NCBI GenBank assembly: GCA_030830965.1 | Contig: JAURLX010000011.1 | Coordinates: forward strand, 57,763 to 121,762 | DNA length: 64,000 nt | Direction: 5' to 3' | From: Verrucomicrobiota bacterium | GTDB taxonomy: Bacteria > Verrucomicrobiota > Verrucomicrobiia > Opitutales > UBA953 | In this document: positions 25,857-35,316 of the stretch, one piece after another | Layout: each line of letters starts with the position of its first letter | Position numbering within the stretch: position 1 is the first letter of the stretch | Position numbers and translations under genes: made by a program | The notes under the pieces: model-generated | What the model was told of the DNA's origin: nothing | What the model saw: only the letters and a program-made list of their open reading frames with translations | Database searches by the model: none

Positions 25857-26303
25857 TCAGAGCGCCTGGCGACGGGCGGGACGCCCCTCGTCGACCTCGA
25901 TGTAGTCGAACATGGTGTCGACCCCGGCGTCATCCCCGAGGCCGTTCTCGCCCAGCCGGCGGCGGAGCACCTCGTTGGCCTCATCCCTCCAGCCGCGCTT
26001 GGTCATGAAGCCGTTCCAGATCTCGACGTCGTTCGTGGTGAGACGCCGGCCGCGGGACTGGGCCCAGGCGTACGCCTCGGCATGGGAGGCGGCGGGATGT
26101 TCGAGCAGCCAGGCCCGCAGGTCGTCGTAGGCGACGCCGAGGTACTGGCAGCATCGTTCGTCGAAGGCCTTGCCGAGGTTCTTGACGAAGTCGGGGTGCA
26201 GCCCGCCCGCGGCGTGCAGGCGCACCTTGGAGATGAGGCGCGGAAGGTAGACGAATCCCTCGACGGCGTCGTAGGGTGAGAGCAGGCCGGGGACGACGGG
26301 CAT
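25857..26303 (-). CDS. DUF5069-family protein
   Basis: The 148-aa product matches the small DUF5069 family seen mainly in Verrucomicrobiota and Planctomycetes: GLLSPYDAVEGFVYLPRLISK, KVRLHAAGGLHPDFVKNLGK, the AFDERCCQYLGVAYDDL segment with a CC pair, and IWNGFMTKRGWRDEAN near the C-terminus. The function is unknown. The start at ATG 26303 gives the usual family beginning; longer upstream in-frame sequence is antisense to the SGNH lipoprotein gene. It lies upstream of the holin-like gene on the same strand (118 nt gap). Confidence 0.85.
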   Translation of the reverse strand: MPVVPGLLSPYDAVEGFVYLPRLISKVRLHAAGGLHPDFVKNLGKAFDERCCQYLGVAYDDLRAWLLEHPAASHAEAYAWAQSRGRRLTTNDVEIWNGFMTKRGWRDEANEVLRRRLGENGLGDDAGVDTMFDYIEVDEGRPARRQAL

Positions 26304-26408
26304 GGCGGAGGGGAAGAGGATGAGCGAGGAGGGGATGGATGGAAGATAAAAGGGCCCGCCTCCCCGCTTGCCCCCGGGCCTTCGACGGCTATGCCCGAGC
26401 GCATCCCC

Positions 26409-27101
26409 ATGCGCCGATTGATGTCGCTCCTGCCGCTCGTCCTCCTCACGGGCTGCGCCACCTACCGCGACCTGGCCTCGGAGCCCCTCAGGATGAGCCA
26501 GGACATAGCGGCGTTCGAGGAGACGGACAAGGTCTCCGCGCCCCCCGAGGCGGCCGTGCTGCTTTCCGGGTCGAGCACGCTCAGGCTGTGGAAGACGGCC
26601 GCGGAGGACTTTGCGCCGATGCCGGTGCTCAACCGGGGCTTCGGCGGCTCCTACACCACCGAGGTGCTGGGCTACATGGACCGCATCACCCTGCCCTACC
26701 GCCCGCGGGTGATCCTGTTCCATTGCGGGCACAACGACGTGTTCTTCGGCGACCGCGCGGACAGGGTCGCCGCGCGGGTCGAGGAATACTGCCTGGCCGC
26801 GAGGGCGCGCGACCCTCGCGTCAGGGTCGTCATCGCGGGAATCACCAAGGCCCCGTCGCGACGCGCGAAGTGGACGGAGATGGACCGCACCAATCGCCTG
26901 CTGGACGAACTGGCGGCGCGCCACGACTGGATCGACTTCGTCGACGTCAACCCGGCGCTCAACCTGCCGGACGGCGAACCGAGGGAAGGCATGTATCTGA
27001 AGGACGCCCTCCACCCCTCGCCGGCGGGCTACGCGGCGCTACGCGCGGCCCTCCGGCCGGCCGTGGAGGCCGCCTGGAGAGGCAGATCGCCAGTTCAGTG
27101 A
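26409..27101 (+). CDS. SGNH/GDSL-type lipoprotein hydrolase
   Basis: This protein (230 aa from ATG 26409; an in-frame ATG at 26391 would add six residues) has a lipobox signal MRRLMSLLPLVLLTGC. The SGNH blocks are: block I variant LSGSSTLRLW (Ser nucleophile within GSS rather than GDS), block II NRGFGGSYTTEV, block III HCGHNDVFF, and block V DALHPSPAGY providing Asp and His. It is probably an outer-membrane or periplasmic esterase acting on acyl or acetyl groups of polysaccharides. Its 3' end overlaps the convergent MFS gene by seven bases. Confidence 0.87.
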   Translation: MRRLMSLLPLVLLTGCATYRDLASEPLRMSQDIAAFEETDKVSAPPEAAVLLSGSSTLRLWKTAAEDFAPMPVLNRGFGGSYTTEVLGYMDRITLPYRPRVILFHCGHNDVFFGDRADRVAARVEEYCLAARARDPRVRVVIAGITKAPSRRAKWTEMDRTNRLLDELAARHDWIDFVDVNPALNLPDGEPREGMYLKDALHPSPAGYAALRAALRPAVEAAWRGRSPVQ

Positions 27102-28348
27102 CCCGGGCCGGACGGGCCGCCCGTCCTGCCCCATGTCAGAACCAGCCCGCCGAGGACGGCATAGACGGCCGCGGCGCCGAGAAGGGTCTCACGGATGCCG
27201 ACGCTGTCGGCGACCGTCCCCATGGCGACGGCCGCGAAGGGGATCAGGCCGAAGAAGCTCAGCCCGCTGATGGCGGATACCCGGCCGCGAATCTCCTCCG
27301 GGGATCGCTCCTGGACGATCGTGTTCGCCAGCCCGACCAGCGTCGAGACGCCGAGCGCCAACAGTAGGAGGGTGACCGCGGGCCACCAGAACCCGGCGGC
27401 GAAGGAGAGGCTGGCCAGGCCTCCGCAGATGACGACAAGGGCCGCGCACATCACGGCTCCCCGGCGGGGCGCGGGGAGGGCCATGATGAGAAGGGAACCG
27501 AGCAGTGAGCCGATGCCGGAGCAGAACATCAGCCAGCCCAAGCCGTCAGGCGTGACCTTGAGCACGTGCTTGCCGTAGAGCGGAAGCAGCACGATGAGCA
27601 CGGGGAAGACGCAGAGCGTGTTCGCCGACAGCATCAACACCATGGCCAGGCTCGGGCGGTCGGCCCGCAGGTGGCGGACGCCCTCGGCCATGCCGGCCTG
27701 ACGCCGGAGCTCCTGCTCCTTGCCGCCCTGAGCGCGAGGCGGCAGGGTCGCCAGGGCCGCCATCAATACCACGAAGGTGAGCGCGTTCAGGTAGAACGCG
27801 GACGCCTCGCCGAAATGCGTCACGAGGTAACCCGCGAGGGCCGGCCCGATGAGCCGCGTCCCATGGAACACGGCGCGGTCGATCGCGATGGCGCGGGCCA
27901 CGTGCGCGGGCCCGGCCAGCTCGGGCACGATGGCCGCGGCCGCGGGCATCTCGAAGGCGGCGGAGACGCCGAGCAGTCCGGCCGCGAGCACGACATGCCA
28001 GATGCCCACCGCGCCCGCCCCGACGAGGGAGCCGAGCCAGAGGGCGAGCACAATCTGGACGGCCTGGCACGCCTGCAGGATCCGTCGCTTGTCGAAGCGA
28101 TCCGCGCAGAGGCCGCCGAGCATCGAGAGCGCAATCATCGGGACCCCTCCGGCAAAATGCACCCATGCCATCGCCTGCCCGCTCGACGTGAGCCCAGCCA
28201 TCACCCAGCCCTGCGCCATGGCCTGCATCCAGGTGCCGGTCATGGAGACGCCCTCCCCCACGATGTATCGCAGGAAGGGGCCGTTGGGGAAACGGGAAGG
28301 CTGTCCGGTGGCGTCCGACAAAGGAGATTCAGCGTGCCGAGGAACCAC
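27095..28348 (-). CDS. MFS transporter (MFS_3/EntS-like exporter)
   Basis: This 417-aa membrane protein has about twelve helices. It begins after a short polar leader with FLRYIVGEGVSMTGTWMQAMAQGWVM, the typical first-helix motif of the MFS_3 group, and has the loop 2-3 signature GGLCADRFDKRRILQ. A second half starts near MVLMLSANTLCVFPVLIVLLPLYGKHV. Such proteins usually export small hydrophobic compounds, including drugs and siderophores; no siderophore cluster is visible. The initiation codon is GTG at 28348, with no strong ribosome site. It overlaps the convergent lipoprotein gene by 7 bp. Confidence 0.85.
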   Translation of the reverse strand: MVPRHAESPLSDATGQPSRFPNGPFLRYIVGEGVSMTGTWMQAMAQGWVMAGLTSSGQAMAWVHFAGGVPMIALSMLGGLCADRFDKRRILQACQAVQIVLALWLGSLVGAGAVGIWHVVLAAGLLGVSAAFEMPAAAAIVPELAGPAHVARAIAIDRAVFHGTRLIGPALAGYLVTHFGEASAFYLNALTFVVLMAALATLPPRAQGGKEQELRRQAGMAEGVRHLRADRPSLAMVLMLSANTLCVFPVLIVLLPLYGKHVLKVTPDGLGWLMFCSGIGSLLGSLLIMALPAPRRGAVMCAALVVICGGLASLSFAAGFWWPAVTLLLLALGVSTLVGLANTIVQERSPEEIRGRVSAISGLSFFGLIPFAAVAMGTVADSVGIRETLLGAAAVYAVLGGLVLTWGRTGGPSGPGH

Positions 28349-28403
28349 CGCGGAGGGGAGGACAAACTTCCGGAGTCCGGTCAGCGGCGCCAGCCGGGGA
28401 AAG

Positions 28404-28478
28404 TGGTGCTCCCGTTGGGACTCGAACCCAAATCGCCGGCTTCGGAGGCCAGCATTCTATCCATTGAAATACGGGAAC
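28404..28478 (-). tRNA. tRNA-Arg(CCG)
   Basis: On the minus strand acceptor GTTCCCG (28478-28472) pairs with CGGGAGC (28414-28408). The anticodon stem CTGGC pairs with GCCGG around CTCCGAA, giving anticodon CCG. The T arm is TTGGG-TTCGAGT-CCCAA. Discriminator A is followed by an encoded CCA (28406-28404). The D stem has T at position 10. It lies between the MFS gene and the CE15 gene. Confidence 0.95.
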
Positions 28479-28528
28479 CGAACCGCCAGCAAACCCGCCG
28501 GCATCGGGCAAGTCAACCTTTCCCCGGC

Positions 28529-29800
28529 TCAGCGGGCCTTCATATTGCGGTCGGCGAAGTCCAGGTAGTTGGCCCAGTCCTCCGCGGTGACGTCATGCTT
28601 GCCCGCGCGGACATGGTAGCCGACGGAAAGGCCGACGGGCCGGCCGACCTCTGGGAAGACGTCCGTGCCGAGTCCGGGCGTGCCGAGCAGACGGAAGACA
28701 GGGTCGGCATGCAGGGCCCCGAGGAACTCGCCGCGGGGATCGGCCCAGAGGTCCTCGGCGGCACTGGCCACGTAGAGCGGCCTAGGGGCCGCCGCCGCAA
28801 GCAGCCAGTGTTGGTCGAGCGGCAACGCGGCCTCGTTCTCCGAATAGGTAGAGAACCTCCGGGTGAACCAGTGCGGGAAACCCCGGCCCGGGTAGAAGCC
28901 TGAGATGACGCCGACGGTCTCGCCGAAGGTGCGCTTGCTGAGCGCGGCGCCGCCGCATCCGGAATCGTTTGAGACCACCATGGCGAAACGCTCGTCCTGG
29001 GCGCCGGCCCACAGGGCCGCCTTCCCAAGGCGGGAATGCCCGATGACCGCGACCCGCGAGTCGTCGACGCCCGGCATGCGGGCGAGCACGTCGAGCCCAC
29101 GCGACAGGCCCCAGGCCCAGGCGCCGATGGCGGCCCACTCGCCGTCCTTCCAGACGGTGTCCCGGCCCGCCGGGGACAGCGCGGCGCGGAAGCCGTCCTT
29201 CCATCCTTCAGGATGATCGGGCTCGATGTCGCCGTAATAGAAAGTCGCGAGGCCGTAGCCGCGGGCGATCAGCATCTCGAGCTGCCAGCGCGAGGACTGC
29301 GCCCCGCGGTGGCGTTCCGAGGCGCGCGCGGGACGGGAAGGGTCGGACCACTGCTTGGAGACCCAGGTCTCGGGCGGAAGAACCGCGGGGTCGTCCACCG
29401 CGGTGTGGTTGCCGCCGAAGTTGGGCCCGATGAACACCGGCGAGCGGCCCCCGCGGCCGTTGGGCAGGTAGACGAGCAGGTCGAAGAAGGGGGCCTTGCG
29501 TCCGACGGGCCAGACGCGCAGCTGGGTGCGCGTCGCCTTGCCGCCCAGCGCGCCCGCGTCATGCTCCCGCACCTCCTGGACGGCCGAGGCGCGGAGCGCG
29601 GACGTGTCGGGCGTGCGTCCGTAGACATGGGTCTCGAGAGCGCGCAGCACCTCTGCCCGGCGGCCGGACCTCCAGCCGGCGGCGTCGACCTTGACACCGG
29701 CCCCGGAGACCAGCGGATCGGGCAGCGTGTAGGGCGGGACCTTGGACTCCTCCTGGATGGGGGCCGGGGCGGCGGCGAGAAGAATCAGGGGCAGCAGCAT
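28529..29800 (-). CDS. CE15 glucuronoyl esterase
   Basis: This 423-aa secreted alpha/beta hydrolase has a signal peptide (MLLPLILLAAAPAPIQ). Family motifs include FDLLVYLPNGRGGRSPVFIGPNFGGNHT, the nucleophile elbow VIGHSRLGKAALW (Ser near residue 255), SNDSGCGGAALSKRTFGETV, the downstream DQHWLLAAAAPRPLYVAS, and a catalytic His in VGYHVRAGKHDV near residue 402. CE15 enzymes hydrolyse the ester between 4-O-methyl-glucuronic acid on xylan and lignin alcohols, so the organism likely handles plant-derived glucuronoxylan. No xylanase is adjacent. It lies 39 nt downstream of folA on the same strand. Confidence 0.9.
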   Translation of the reverse strand: MLLPLILLAAAPAPIQEESKVPPYTLPDPLVSGAGVKVDAAGWRSGRRAEVLRALETHVYGRTPDTSALRASAVQEVREHDAGALGGKATRTQLRVWPVGRKAPFFDLLVYLPNGRGGRSPVFIGPNFGGNHTAVDDPAVLPPETWVSKQWSDPSRPARASERHRGAQSSRWQLEMLIARGYGLATFYYGDIEPDHPEGWKDGFRAALSPAGRDTVWKDGEWAAIGAWAWGLSRGLDVLARMPGVDDSRVAVIGHSRLGKAALWAGAQDERFAMVVSNDSGCGGAALSKRTFGETVGVISGFYPGRGFPHWFTRRFSTYSENEAALPLDQHWLLAAAAPRPLYVASAAEDLWADPRGEFLGALHADPVFRLLGTPGLGTDVFPEVGRPVGLSVGYHVRAGKHDVTAEDWANYLDFADRNMKAR

Positions 29801-29839
29801 GGCCCCAGCGTGCGGAAGGCCAGCCTCACGGGCAAGTGG

Positions 29840-30343
29840 TCATTGCGCCCGGTCCCAGACCTCGAAGTCATATTCCAGCCCCTCGTGGGACCCGTGCCGA
29901 CTCGACACGGGAAGCGTGAAGAATTCGGGCCAGGCCTCCGGGAAGAAACGGTCGCCCGCGAAGTCGCGATGGATGCGGGTGATGAGCAGACGGGAGCAAA
30001 GCGGCAGACCTTCGGCGTAGATGCGCTCGCCGCCGGCGATCCAGATCGGACCCGGCCAGGGCATCGACTGCGCGACGCGCACGGCCTCGTCCAATGTCGT
30101 CGCGCGCTCCGCGCCCGGAAAGCGCTTCGCCGGGTCGCGTGAGACCACGACCGTGCCGCGACCGGGCAGCGCCCTGCCCAGCTCGGCGTAGCAGGCGGGA
30201 CCCTCGACCATTACCCCGCCCTCGGTCTGCTTCATGAACCAGTCGAGATCCTCGGGGATGTGCCACGGCAGCCGGCCGCCCGCCCCGATGACCCCGTTAC
30301 GGGCCACCGCCACGATGCATTGGATGGGCTTGGAGGCGGGCAT
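29840..30343 (-). CDS. folA: Dihydrofolate reductase
   Basis: This 167-aa protein has canonical DHFR motifs: the N-terminal IQCIVAVARNGVIGAGGRLPWHIPEDLDWF with the catalytic Glu/Asp region, VVVSRDP, and the C-terminal IWIAGGERIYAEGLPLC with the NADPH-binding GGxxIY motif. It reduces dihydrofolate to tetrahydrofolate. The start is taken as the ATG giving MPASKPIQ; an upstream in-frame start would add 14 residues unlike the family. thyA is not adjacent. It is divergent from the chaperone gene at 30430 across 86 nt. Confidence 0.94.
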   Translation of the reverse strand: MPASKPIQCIVAVARNGVIGAGGRLPWHIPEDLDWFMKQTEGGVMVEGPACYAELGRALPGRGTVVVSRDPAKRFPGAERATTLDEAVRVAQSMPWPGPIWIAGGERIYAEGLPLCSRLLITRIHRDFAGDRFFPEAWPEFFTLPVSSRHGSHEGLEYDFEVWDRAQ

Positions 30344-30429
30344 GCAGCAAGGGATGTGAACAAGTCGCCCGGGCGCAAGCGGCACCCCCGCTGGTTGACA
30401 CCCGCCGACCCCCCCGCCAAGGTCGTCGG

Positions 30430-32043
30430 ATGATTACCTGGCTGCAGGGCGCCACCTCCAAGCATCACCGCACGATCTTCAGCTTCCTGCTGGTGATCAT
30501 CGTGGCCTCCTTCGTGTTCTACGGCTTCGCGGGCCGGAACGGACTCAGCCGGGTCGGCGCCTACATGTACATGGGCGTGGACCTCAACGACCCCCAGGTC
30601 CGGCAGCGTCACCGCGACGCGATGGTCTTCTCCATGCTCACCTCGCGCCGCCCCGAGGACATGGGGCTGGAACGCCGGGTCGCCGAGCTGTCCCTGGCCG
30701 ACTCCCTCAACGTCCCCGTCCCCACCGACGCCGAGATCCGCCGCATCGCCCGCGACCTGACCGCGGCCCCGGACGCCAAGGACCCTGGCGAGTCGCTCCA
30801 GCGTTTCATCGAGTCGGCAGGCAGGCAGATCGACGCGCCCGAGCTCGAGACGCGCGCCCGCTTCGAGCGCTACATCGTGGACACCTGGCGCATCTCCCGC
30901 ACCCGCGCCGCCCTGACCGGACCCGGCCACGCCACCGCCTCCCAGCTCAAGCGCCTGCTGGAGCGCGAGCGCGCCCTGTGGACCGTCGACGCCGCGACCT
31001 TCTCGCCCGCGGGCTTCAAGACGGACGTCAAGGACGACGAGGCCAAGGCCAAGGCCGCCTTCGAGTCCAGCAAGGAATCCTACCGGATCCCGGCCCGCCT
31101 CAAGGCCACGCTCGTACGCGTGCGCTCGACCGAGGCCGACACGTCCAAGGTGTCCGACGAGGACCTGGTCACCGCCGCGTACAACTACGCCGAGCAGCTC
31201 AAGCTCGAGCCCGGCAAGATCAAGGAGGAGGCACTCAAGCGCCGCCCCGAGCTCGAGAAGCTCGTGCGACAGGAACGGGCCGCCCTCACCCTCTCCGGCC
31301 TCGTCTCCGACGAGCTCGCCGACCGCTTCCCCGCCGACGCCTCCAAGGCCTCCGACCCGGCCTTCGCCGCCTGGCTCAAGTCTCGCAACGCGGTGCTGAC
31401 GTCGGTCGACGAGTTCGAGGAGGGCGCACCACCCCAGGGCCCCGCCCTGGCCGCCGTGCCGGCCGAGGCGCTGCGCATGATCGCAGGCCTTTCCGCGCAG
31501 GAATGGAGGACCGACGTCTACCGCGTCACCGAGGGCGCGCTGTTCCTCTACGTCAACGCTCGCACCGAATCGCGCCTGCCGTCCTTCGAGGAGGCCAAGG
31601 CCAAGGCGCTTGCCGCCTGGCGCGACGCAGAACGCGAACGGCTGGTCGCCGCCGAGGTATCCCGCCTCTCGAAAGCGCTCCTCGACGACCAGACGGCCGG
31701 CAAAGCCTTCCCCGAGAGCGCCAAGGCGCTCGGACTCAAGCCTTCCAACCCCGCGCCCTTCGCGGCGTTCGCCGCCCCCGAGGCCGTGGCGGGCGTCTCC
31801 CAGGACACCGCCCAAGTGGTCGAGGCAGCCGGGGTCGGCAAGGTCGCCGGACCCGTCCGCACTCGCTCCGGCGAATATGTCTTCCTGCGCGCGTCCAAGC
31901 GCGAAGTGCCTCCCGCCGACCCGAAGAAGGACGATGCCACGGCGCTCATGCGGAATATCGGCGAGCGCAACGCCTACCTCACCGGCATGGGCCTGCTGCA
32001 GGACCTCACGCCCCCGCCCGAGGTCTCCCAGCAGCCCCGCTGA
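30430..32043 (+). CDS. Membrane-anchored PpiD/SurA-like periplasmic chaperone
   Basis: This 537-aa protein has a short cytosolic start, one transmembrane anchor at residues 15-35 (TIFSFLLVIIVASFVFYGFA), and a long helical periplasmic part (SurA_N-like, residues 40-330). Towards the C-terminus a parvulin-like stretch reads VAGPVRTRSGEYVFLRASKREVP, the usual ending of PpiD/PrsA-type rotamase segments. It probably assists folding of exported proteins. A canonical catalytic PPIC motif is not obvious, so a non-catalytic chaperone is possible. It is upstream of gltX with a 114-nt spacer containing a hairpin. Confidence 0.7.
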   Translation: MITWLQGATSKHHRTIFSFLLVIIVASFVFYGFAGRNGLSRVGAYMYMGVDLNDPQVRQRHRDAMVFSMLTSRRPEDMGLERRVAELSLADSLNVPVPTDAEIRRIARDLTAAPDAKDPGESLQRFIESAGRQIDAPELETRARFERYIVDTWRISRTRAALTGPGHATASQLKRLLERERALWTVDAATFSPAGFKTDVKDDEAKAKAAFESSKESYRIPARLKATLVRVRSTEADTSKVSDEDLVTAAYNYAEQLKLEPGKIKEEALKRRPELEKLVRQERAALTLSGLVSDELADRFPADASKASDPAFAAWLKSRNAVLTSVDEFEEGAPPQGPALAAVPAEALRMIAGLSAQEWRTDVYRVTEGALFLYVNARTESRLPSFEEAKAKALAAWRDAERERLVAAEVSRLSKALLDDQTAGKAFPESAKALGLKPSNPAPFAAFAAPEAVAGVSQDTAQVVEAAGVGKVAGPVRTRSGEYVFLRASKREVPPADPKKDDATALMRNIGERNAYLTGMGLLQDLTPPPEVSQQPR

Positions 32044-32056
32044 CCCCTGCGGACCG

Positions 32057-32073
32057 GCCGGAGCCTCTCCGGC
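32057..32073. terminator. Hairpin in the spacer before gltX
   Basis: GCCGGAG (32057-32063) and CTCCGGC (32067-32073) form a 7-bp stem with a 3-nt loop just after the chaperone stop codon. No clear T-run follows immediately, though TTCGCCTTTT occurs downstream. It could end the chaperone transcript; confidence is low. Confidence 0.35.
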
Positions 32074-32157
32074 GACCCCGCCACGGAGGGGTTCGCCTTT
32101 TCAGGGGTTCCTGCTTTACCTACCCCTGCCCCGCCCCCTAGCCATCTTTGAAGTCGC

Positions 32158-33522
32158 ATGTCCCAGGTAAGAGTCCGCTTCGCCCCCAGCCCCACCGGCT
32201 TCTTCCACATCGGGAGCGCGCGTACTGCCCTGTTCAACTGGCTCTACGCTCGGCACACGGGCGGCAAGTTCGTCCTGCGGATCGAGGACACCGACAAGGA
32301 GCGCAACTCGGAAGCCTTCCTCAACGTCATCCTCGAGTCGATGCGATGGCTGGGGATGGACTGGGACGAAGGCCCCGGCGTGGGCGGCGACCACGGCCCG
32401 TACTTCCAGTCCCAGCGCACCGACCTCTACCGGGCCAAGCTCCGCGAACTCGCCGAGAAGGGACGGGCCTACGAGAAGGACGGCGCGTGGTGGCTGCGGC
32501 TCGAGGGCGCCCGCAGCCCCGCCCATGACGAGCACCTGAAACGCGATTACGAGAAAGTCGCTTCGCCGCCGATGGTGCTCGACGACCTCGTGCGCGGACG
32601 GGTGGAACGGGCGGAGGACCGCGACTTCGTCATCTTCCGCTCGAACGGCGAGCCGGTCTTCCACTTCGTCAACGTCGTCGACGACGTCGAGATGCGCATC
32701 ACGCACGTGATCCGCGGCGAAGACCACCTCTCCAACACGTCCAAGCACGTCGAGCTCTTCCGGGCCTTCGGCGTCGAGCCGCCCCGCTACGCCCACATCC
32801 CGCTCATCCTCAAGTCCGACGGGCCCGGCAAGATGTCGAAGCGCGACCGCGGCGCCCTCATTGAGGAATACCAGCGGCGCCGGTACCTACCCGAGGCGGT
32901 GCGCAACTACCTCTGCCTGCTCGGCTGGACACCCGCGGACGGCCAGGAGGTCCTGCCCATCGGGGAGATCATCCGCCAGTTCGACCTCAAGGACGTGCAC
33001 CAGTCCAACGCGCGCTTCGACGAGCGCAAGATGGCCCACGTGAACGCGCTCACCCTGCGCGGCCTGCCGCCGCAGGCGTTCGCCGCCCTCGCCGCCACGA
33101 CCCTCGCCGAGGCCGGCGTCACGCAGGCGGGGCGGGACGACACGCTGCTGGCCGACGTCCTGCCGATCGCGCAGGAGAAGGTCGTGTCGTTGGAGCACCT
33201 CCCCGAGTTCCTCGGCTTCTTCTTCCGCGAGGACTTCGCCCGCGACCCGGCCGCGGCCGCCAATCTCGCCAAGAAAGGCGGCGACCCGGTCGCACGGGTG
33301 AAAGAAGCCCTGCCCTGCCTGGAGTCCTGCGAATGGACGGAGCCCGCCCTCGAAGCCGCCTTCGCCGCGGCCGGCGCGGCCTCCGGCAGGAAGCCTACCG
33401 ATTACTTCGCCCCGGTCCGCTTCGCGGTCTCCGGCCAGGGCGGCGGCCCCCACCTGCTCTCCGTGCTCCGCGTCTTCGGACGCGACCGCGCCCTCTCCCG
33501 GCTCCGCGCCTACGCCTCCTGA
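32158..33522 (+). CDS. gltX: Glutamyl-tRNA synthetase
   Basis: This 454-aa class I synthetase has the HIGH-type motif PSPTGFFHIGSARTALFNW (HIGS at 17-20) and the KMSKR loop in SDGPGKMSKRDRGAL near residue 225. The GluRS landmark LRIEDTD(KE)R follows the nucleotide site. The length is typical for bacterial GltX without a long insertion. Separate GltX and GlnS occur in this genome, so charging is direct for both, and transamidation is unnecessary for Gln. It is followed by glnS four bases later in a two-gene unit. Confidence 0.95.
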   Translation: MSQVRVRFAPSPTGFFHIGSARTALFNWLYARHTGGKFVLRIEDTDKERNSEAFLNVILESMRWLGMDWDEGPGVGGDHGPYFQSQRTDLYRAKLRELAEKGRAYEKDGAWWLRLEGARSPAHDEHLKRDYEKVASPPMVLDDLVRGRVERAEDRDFVIFRSNGEPVFHFVNVVDDVEMRITHVIRGEDHLSNTSKHVELFRAFGVEPPRYAHIPLILKSDGPGKMSKRDRGALIEEYQRRRYLPEAVRNYLCLLGWTPADGQEVLPIGEIIRQFDLKDVHQSNARFDERKMAHVNALTLRGLPPQAFAALAATTLAEAGVTQAGRDDTLLADVLPIAQEKVVSLEHLPEFLGFFFREDFARDPAAAANLAKKGGDPVARVKEALPCLESCEWTEPALEAAFAAAGAASGRKPTDYFAPVRFAVSGQGGGPHLLSVLRVFGRDRALSRLRAYAS

Positions 33523-33526
33523 AGCC

Positions 33527-35206
33527 ATGTCCGAAAGCCCCGCCCACCGGCATTTCATCCAGCAGATCGTCGACGCCGACCTCGCGGACGGGCGCCGCTC
33601 CGAGGTCGTGACGCGCTTCCCGCCCGAGCCCAACGGCTATCTGCACATCGGCCATGCGAAGTCCATCTGCCTGAACTTCGGCCTGGCCCTCGAGTTCAAG
33701 GGCCGCTGTCACCTCCGCATGGACGACACGAACCCGACCAAGGAGGAGGTGGAATACGTCGACTCGATCAAGGAGGACGTCCGCTGGCTGGGCTTCGACT
33801 GGGGCGGGCATTACTACCAGGCCTCGGACTACTTCGACCGGATGCACGCCGACGCGATCCGGCTGATCCAGCTCGGCAAGGCCTACGTCTGCTTCCTGAC
33901 CCAGGATCAGATCCGGGAGTTCCACGGCGACGAGAAGCGCCCGGGCAGGCCCAGCCCGACCCGCGATGCGTCCGTCGGGGAGAATCTTATGGCCTTCGAG
34001 CGGATGACCCGCGGCGAATTCGACGAGGGCAAAGCCGTGCTCCGCGCCAAGATCGACATGGCGTCGCCGAACATGCACATGCGCGACCCGGTCATCTACC
34101 GCATCCGCAAGGCCCACCACCACAACACCGGCGACAAGTGGCGCGTCTACCCGATGTACGACTACGCGCACCCGCTCGAGGACGCGTATGAAGGCGTCAC
34201 CCACTCGATCTGCACGCTGGAGTTCGAGGTACACCGCCCCTTCTACGACTGGCTCCTCCGCACGCTCGACACCCCCGTCAAGCCCCAGCAGATCGAGTTC
34301 GCCCGGCTCAACCTGACCTACACCGTCATGTCCAAACGCCGCCTGCTCGAGCTCGTGCAGGAGGGGCGGGTCGCCGGGTGGGACGACCCCCGCATGCCGA
34401 CGATCTCTGGCATGCGCCGCCGCGGCTACACGCCGGCCGCGCTCCGCAGGTTCTGCGAGACCGTCGGGGTGACGAAGAACAACTCCCTGTCCGACGTGGC
34501 CCTGCTCGAGCACGCCGTCCGGGACGACCTCAACCGGACCTCCTCGCGCTTCATGGCGGTGCTGGACCCCGTGCGCCTGGTCATCGAGAACTACCCGGAA
34601 GGCCAGGTCGAGGAACTGCAGGCGGTGAACAACCCGGAGGACCCCTCCGCAGGTACGCGCAAGGTGCCCTTCTCCCGCACGCTGCTCATCGAACGGGCCG
34701 ACTTCCTCGAACAGGCGGAGAAGAAGTTCTTCCGGCTCACGCCCGGCCAGGAGGTCCGCCTCCGCTGGGGCTACTTCGTGAAGTGCACGGGCTGCCGCAA
34801 GGACGCCGCCGGCAAAGTCACGGAGGTCACCTGCGTCTACGATCCGTCCACGCGTGGCGGCGACGCCCCCGACGGCCGCAAGGTCAAGGGCACGATTCAC
34901 TGGGTCTCCGAAGCCCACGCCGGCGAAGTCGAGGCGCGCCTCTATGACCGTCTCTTCGCCCACGAGGACCTCAACGACATCCCCGAAGGCAAGGACTGGC
35001 GCGACCTGCTTAACCCGGAATCGCTCCGCAAGGTCAGGGCCCGGGTCGAGCCCGCGCTCCTCGCGGTGGGACCCGGGACGCGCGTGCAGTTCGAGCGTAA
35101 CGGCTACTTCTGCGCCGACGCCAAGGACTCCAAGCCCGGTGCGCCGGTCTTTAACCGCACGGTGACCCTGAAGGACTCCTGGGCGAAGCAGGCCCCGAAG
35201 GCCTGA
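33527..35206 (+). CDS. glnS: Glutaminyl-tRNA synthetase
   Basis: This 559-aa protein is the typical GlnS size. It has FPPEPNGYLHIGHAKSICLNFGLA (HIGH at 40-43), the GlnRS/GluRS LRMDDTNP(T)K motif, and KMSKS-type VMSKRRLLELV near residue 268. The C-terminal part carries the anticodon-binding beta-barrels (ERADFLEQAEKKFFRLTPGQE, GTIHWVSEAHAGEVEARLYDRLF). It charges tRNA-Gln with glutamine, common in Bacteria that acquired GlnRS. tRNA-Ser(GGA) lies 22 nt beyond on the opposite strand. Confidence 0.95.
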   Translation: MSESPAHRHFIQQIVDADLADGRRSEVVTRFPPEPNGYLHIGHAKSICLNFGLALEFKGRCHLRMDDTNPTKEEVEYVDSIKEDVRWLGFDWGGHYYQASDYFDRMHADAIRLIQLGKAYVCFLTQDQIREFHGDEKRPGRPSPTRDASVGENLMAFERMTRGEFDEGKAVLRAKIDMASPNMHMRDPVIYRIRKAHHHNTGDKWRVYPMYDYAHPLEDAYEGVTHSICTLEFEVHRPFYDWLLRTLDTPVKPQQIEFARLNLTYTVMSKRRLLELVQEGRVAGWDDPRMPTISGMRRRGYTPAALRRFCETVGVTKNNSLSDVALLEHAVRDDLNRTSSRFMAVLDPVRLVIENYPEGQVEELQAVNNPEDPSAGTRKVPFSRTLLIERADFLEQAEKKFFRLTPGQEVRLRWGYFVKCTGCRKDAAGKVTEVTCVYDPSTRGGDAPDGRKVKGTIHWVSEAHAGEVEARLYDRLFAHEDLNDIPEGKDWRDLLNPESLRKVRARVEPALLAVGPGTRVQFERNGYFCADAKDSKPGAPVFNRTVTLKDSWAKQAPKA

Positions 35207-35228
35207 ACTCCGAGGCCAGCCCCCGGTC

Positions 35229-35316
<88 letters not shown>

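Noticed and set aside
24811..26303. Remnant prophage around the holin-like gene
   Set aside because: No integrase, capsid, tail or endolysin gene, and base composition does not change.
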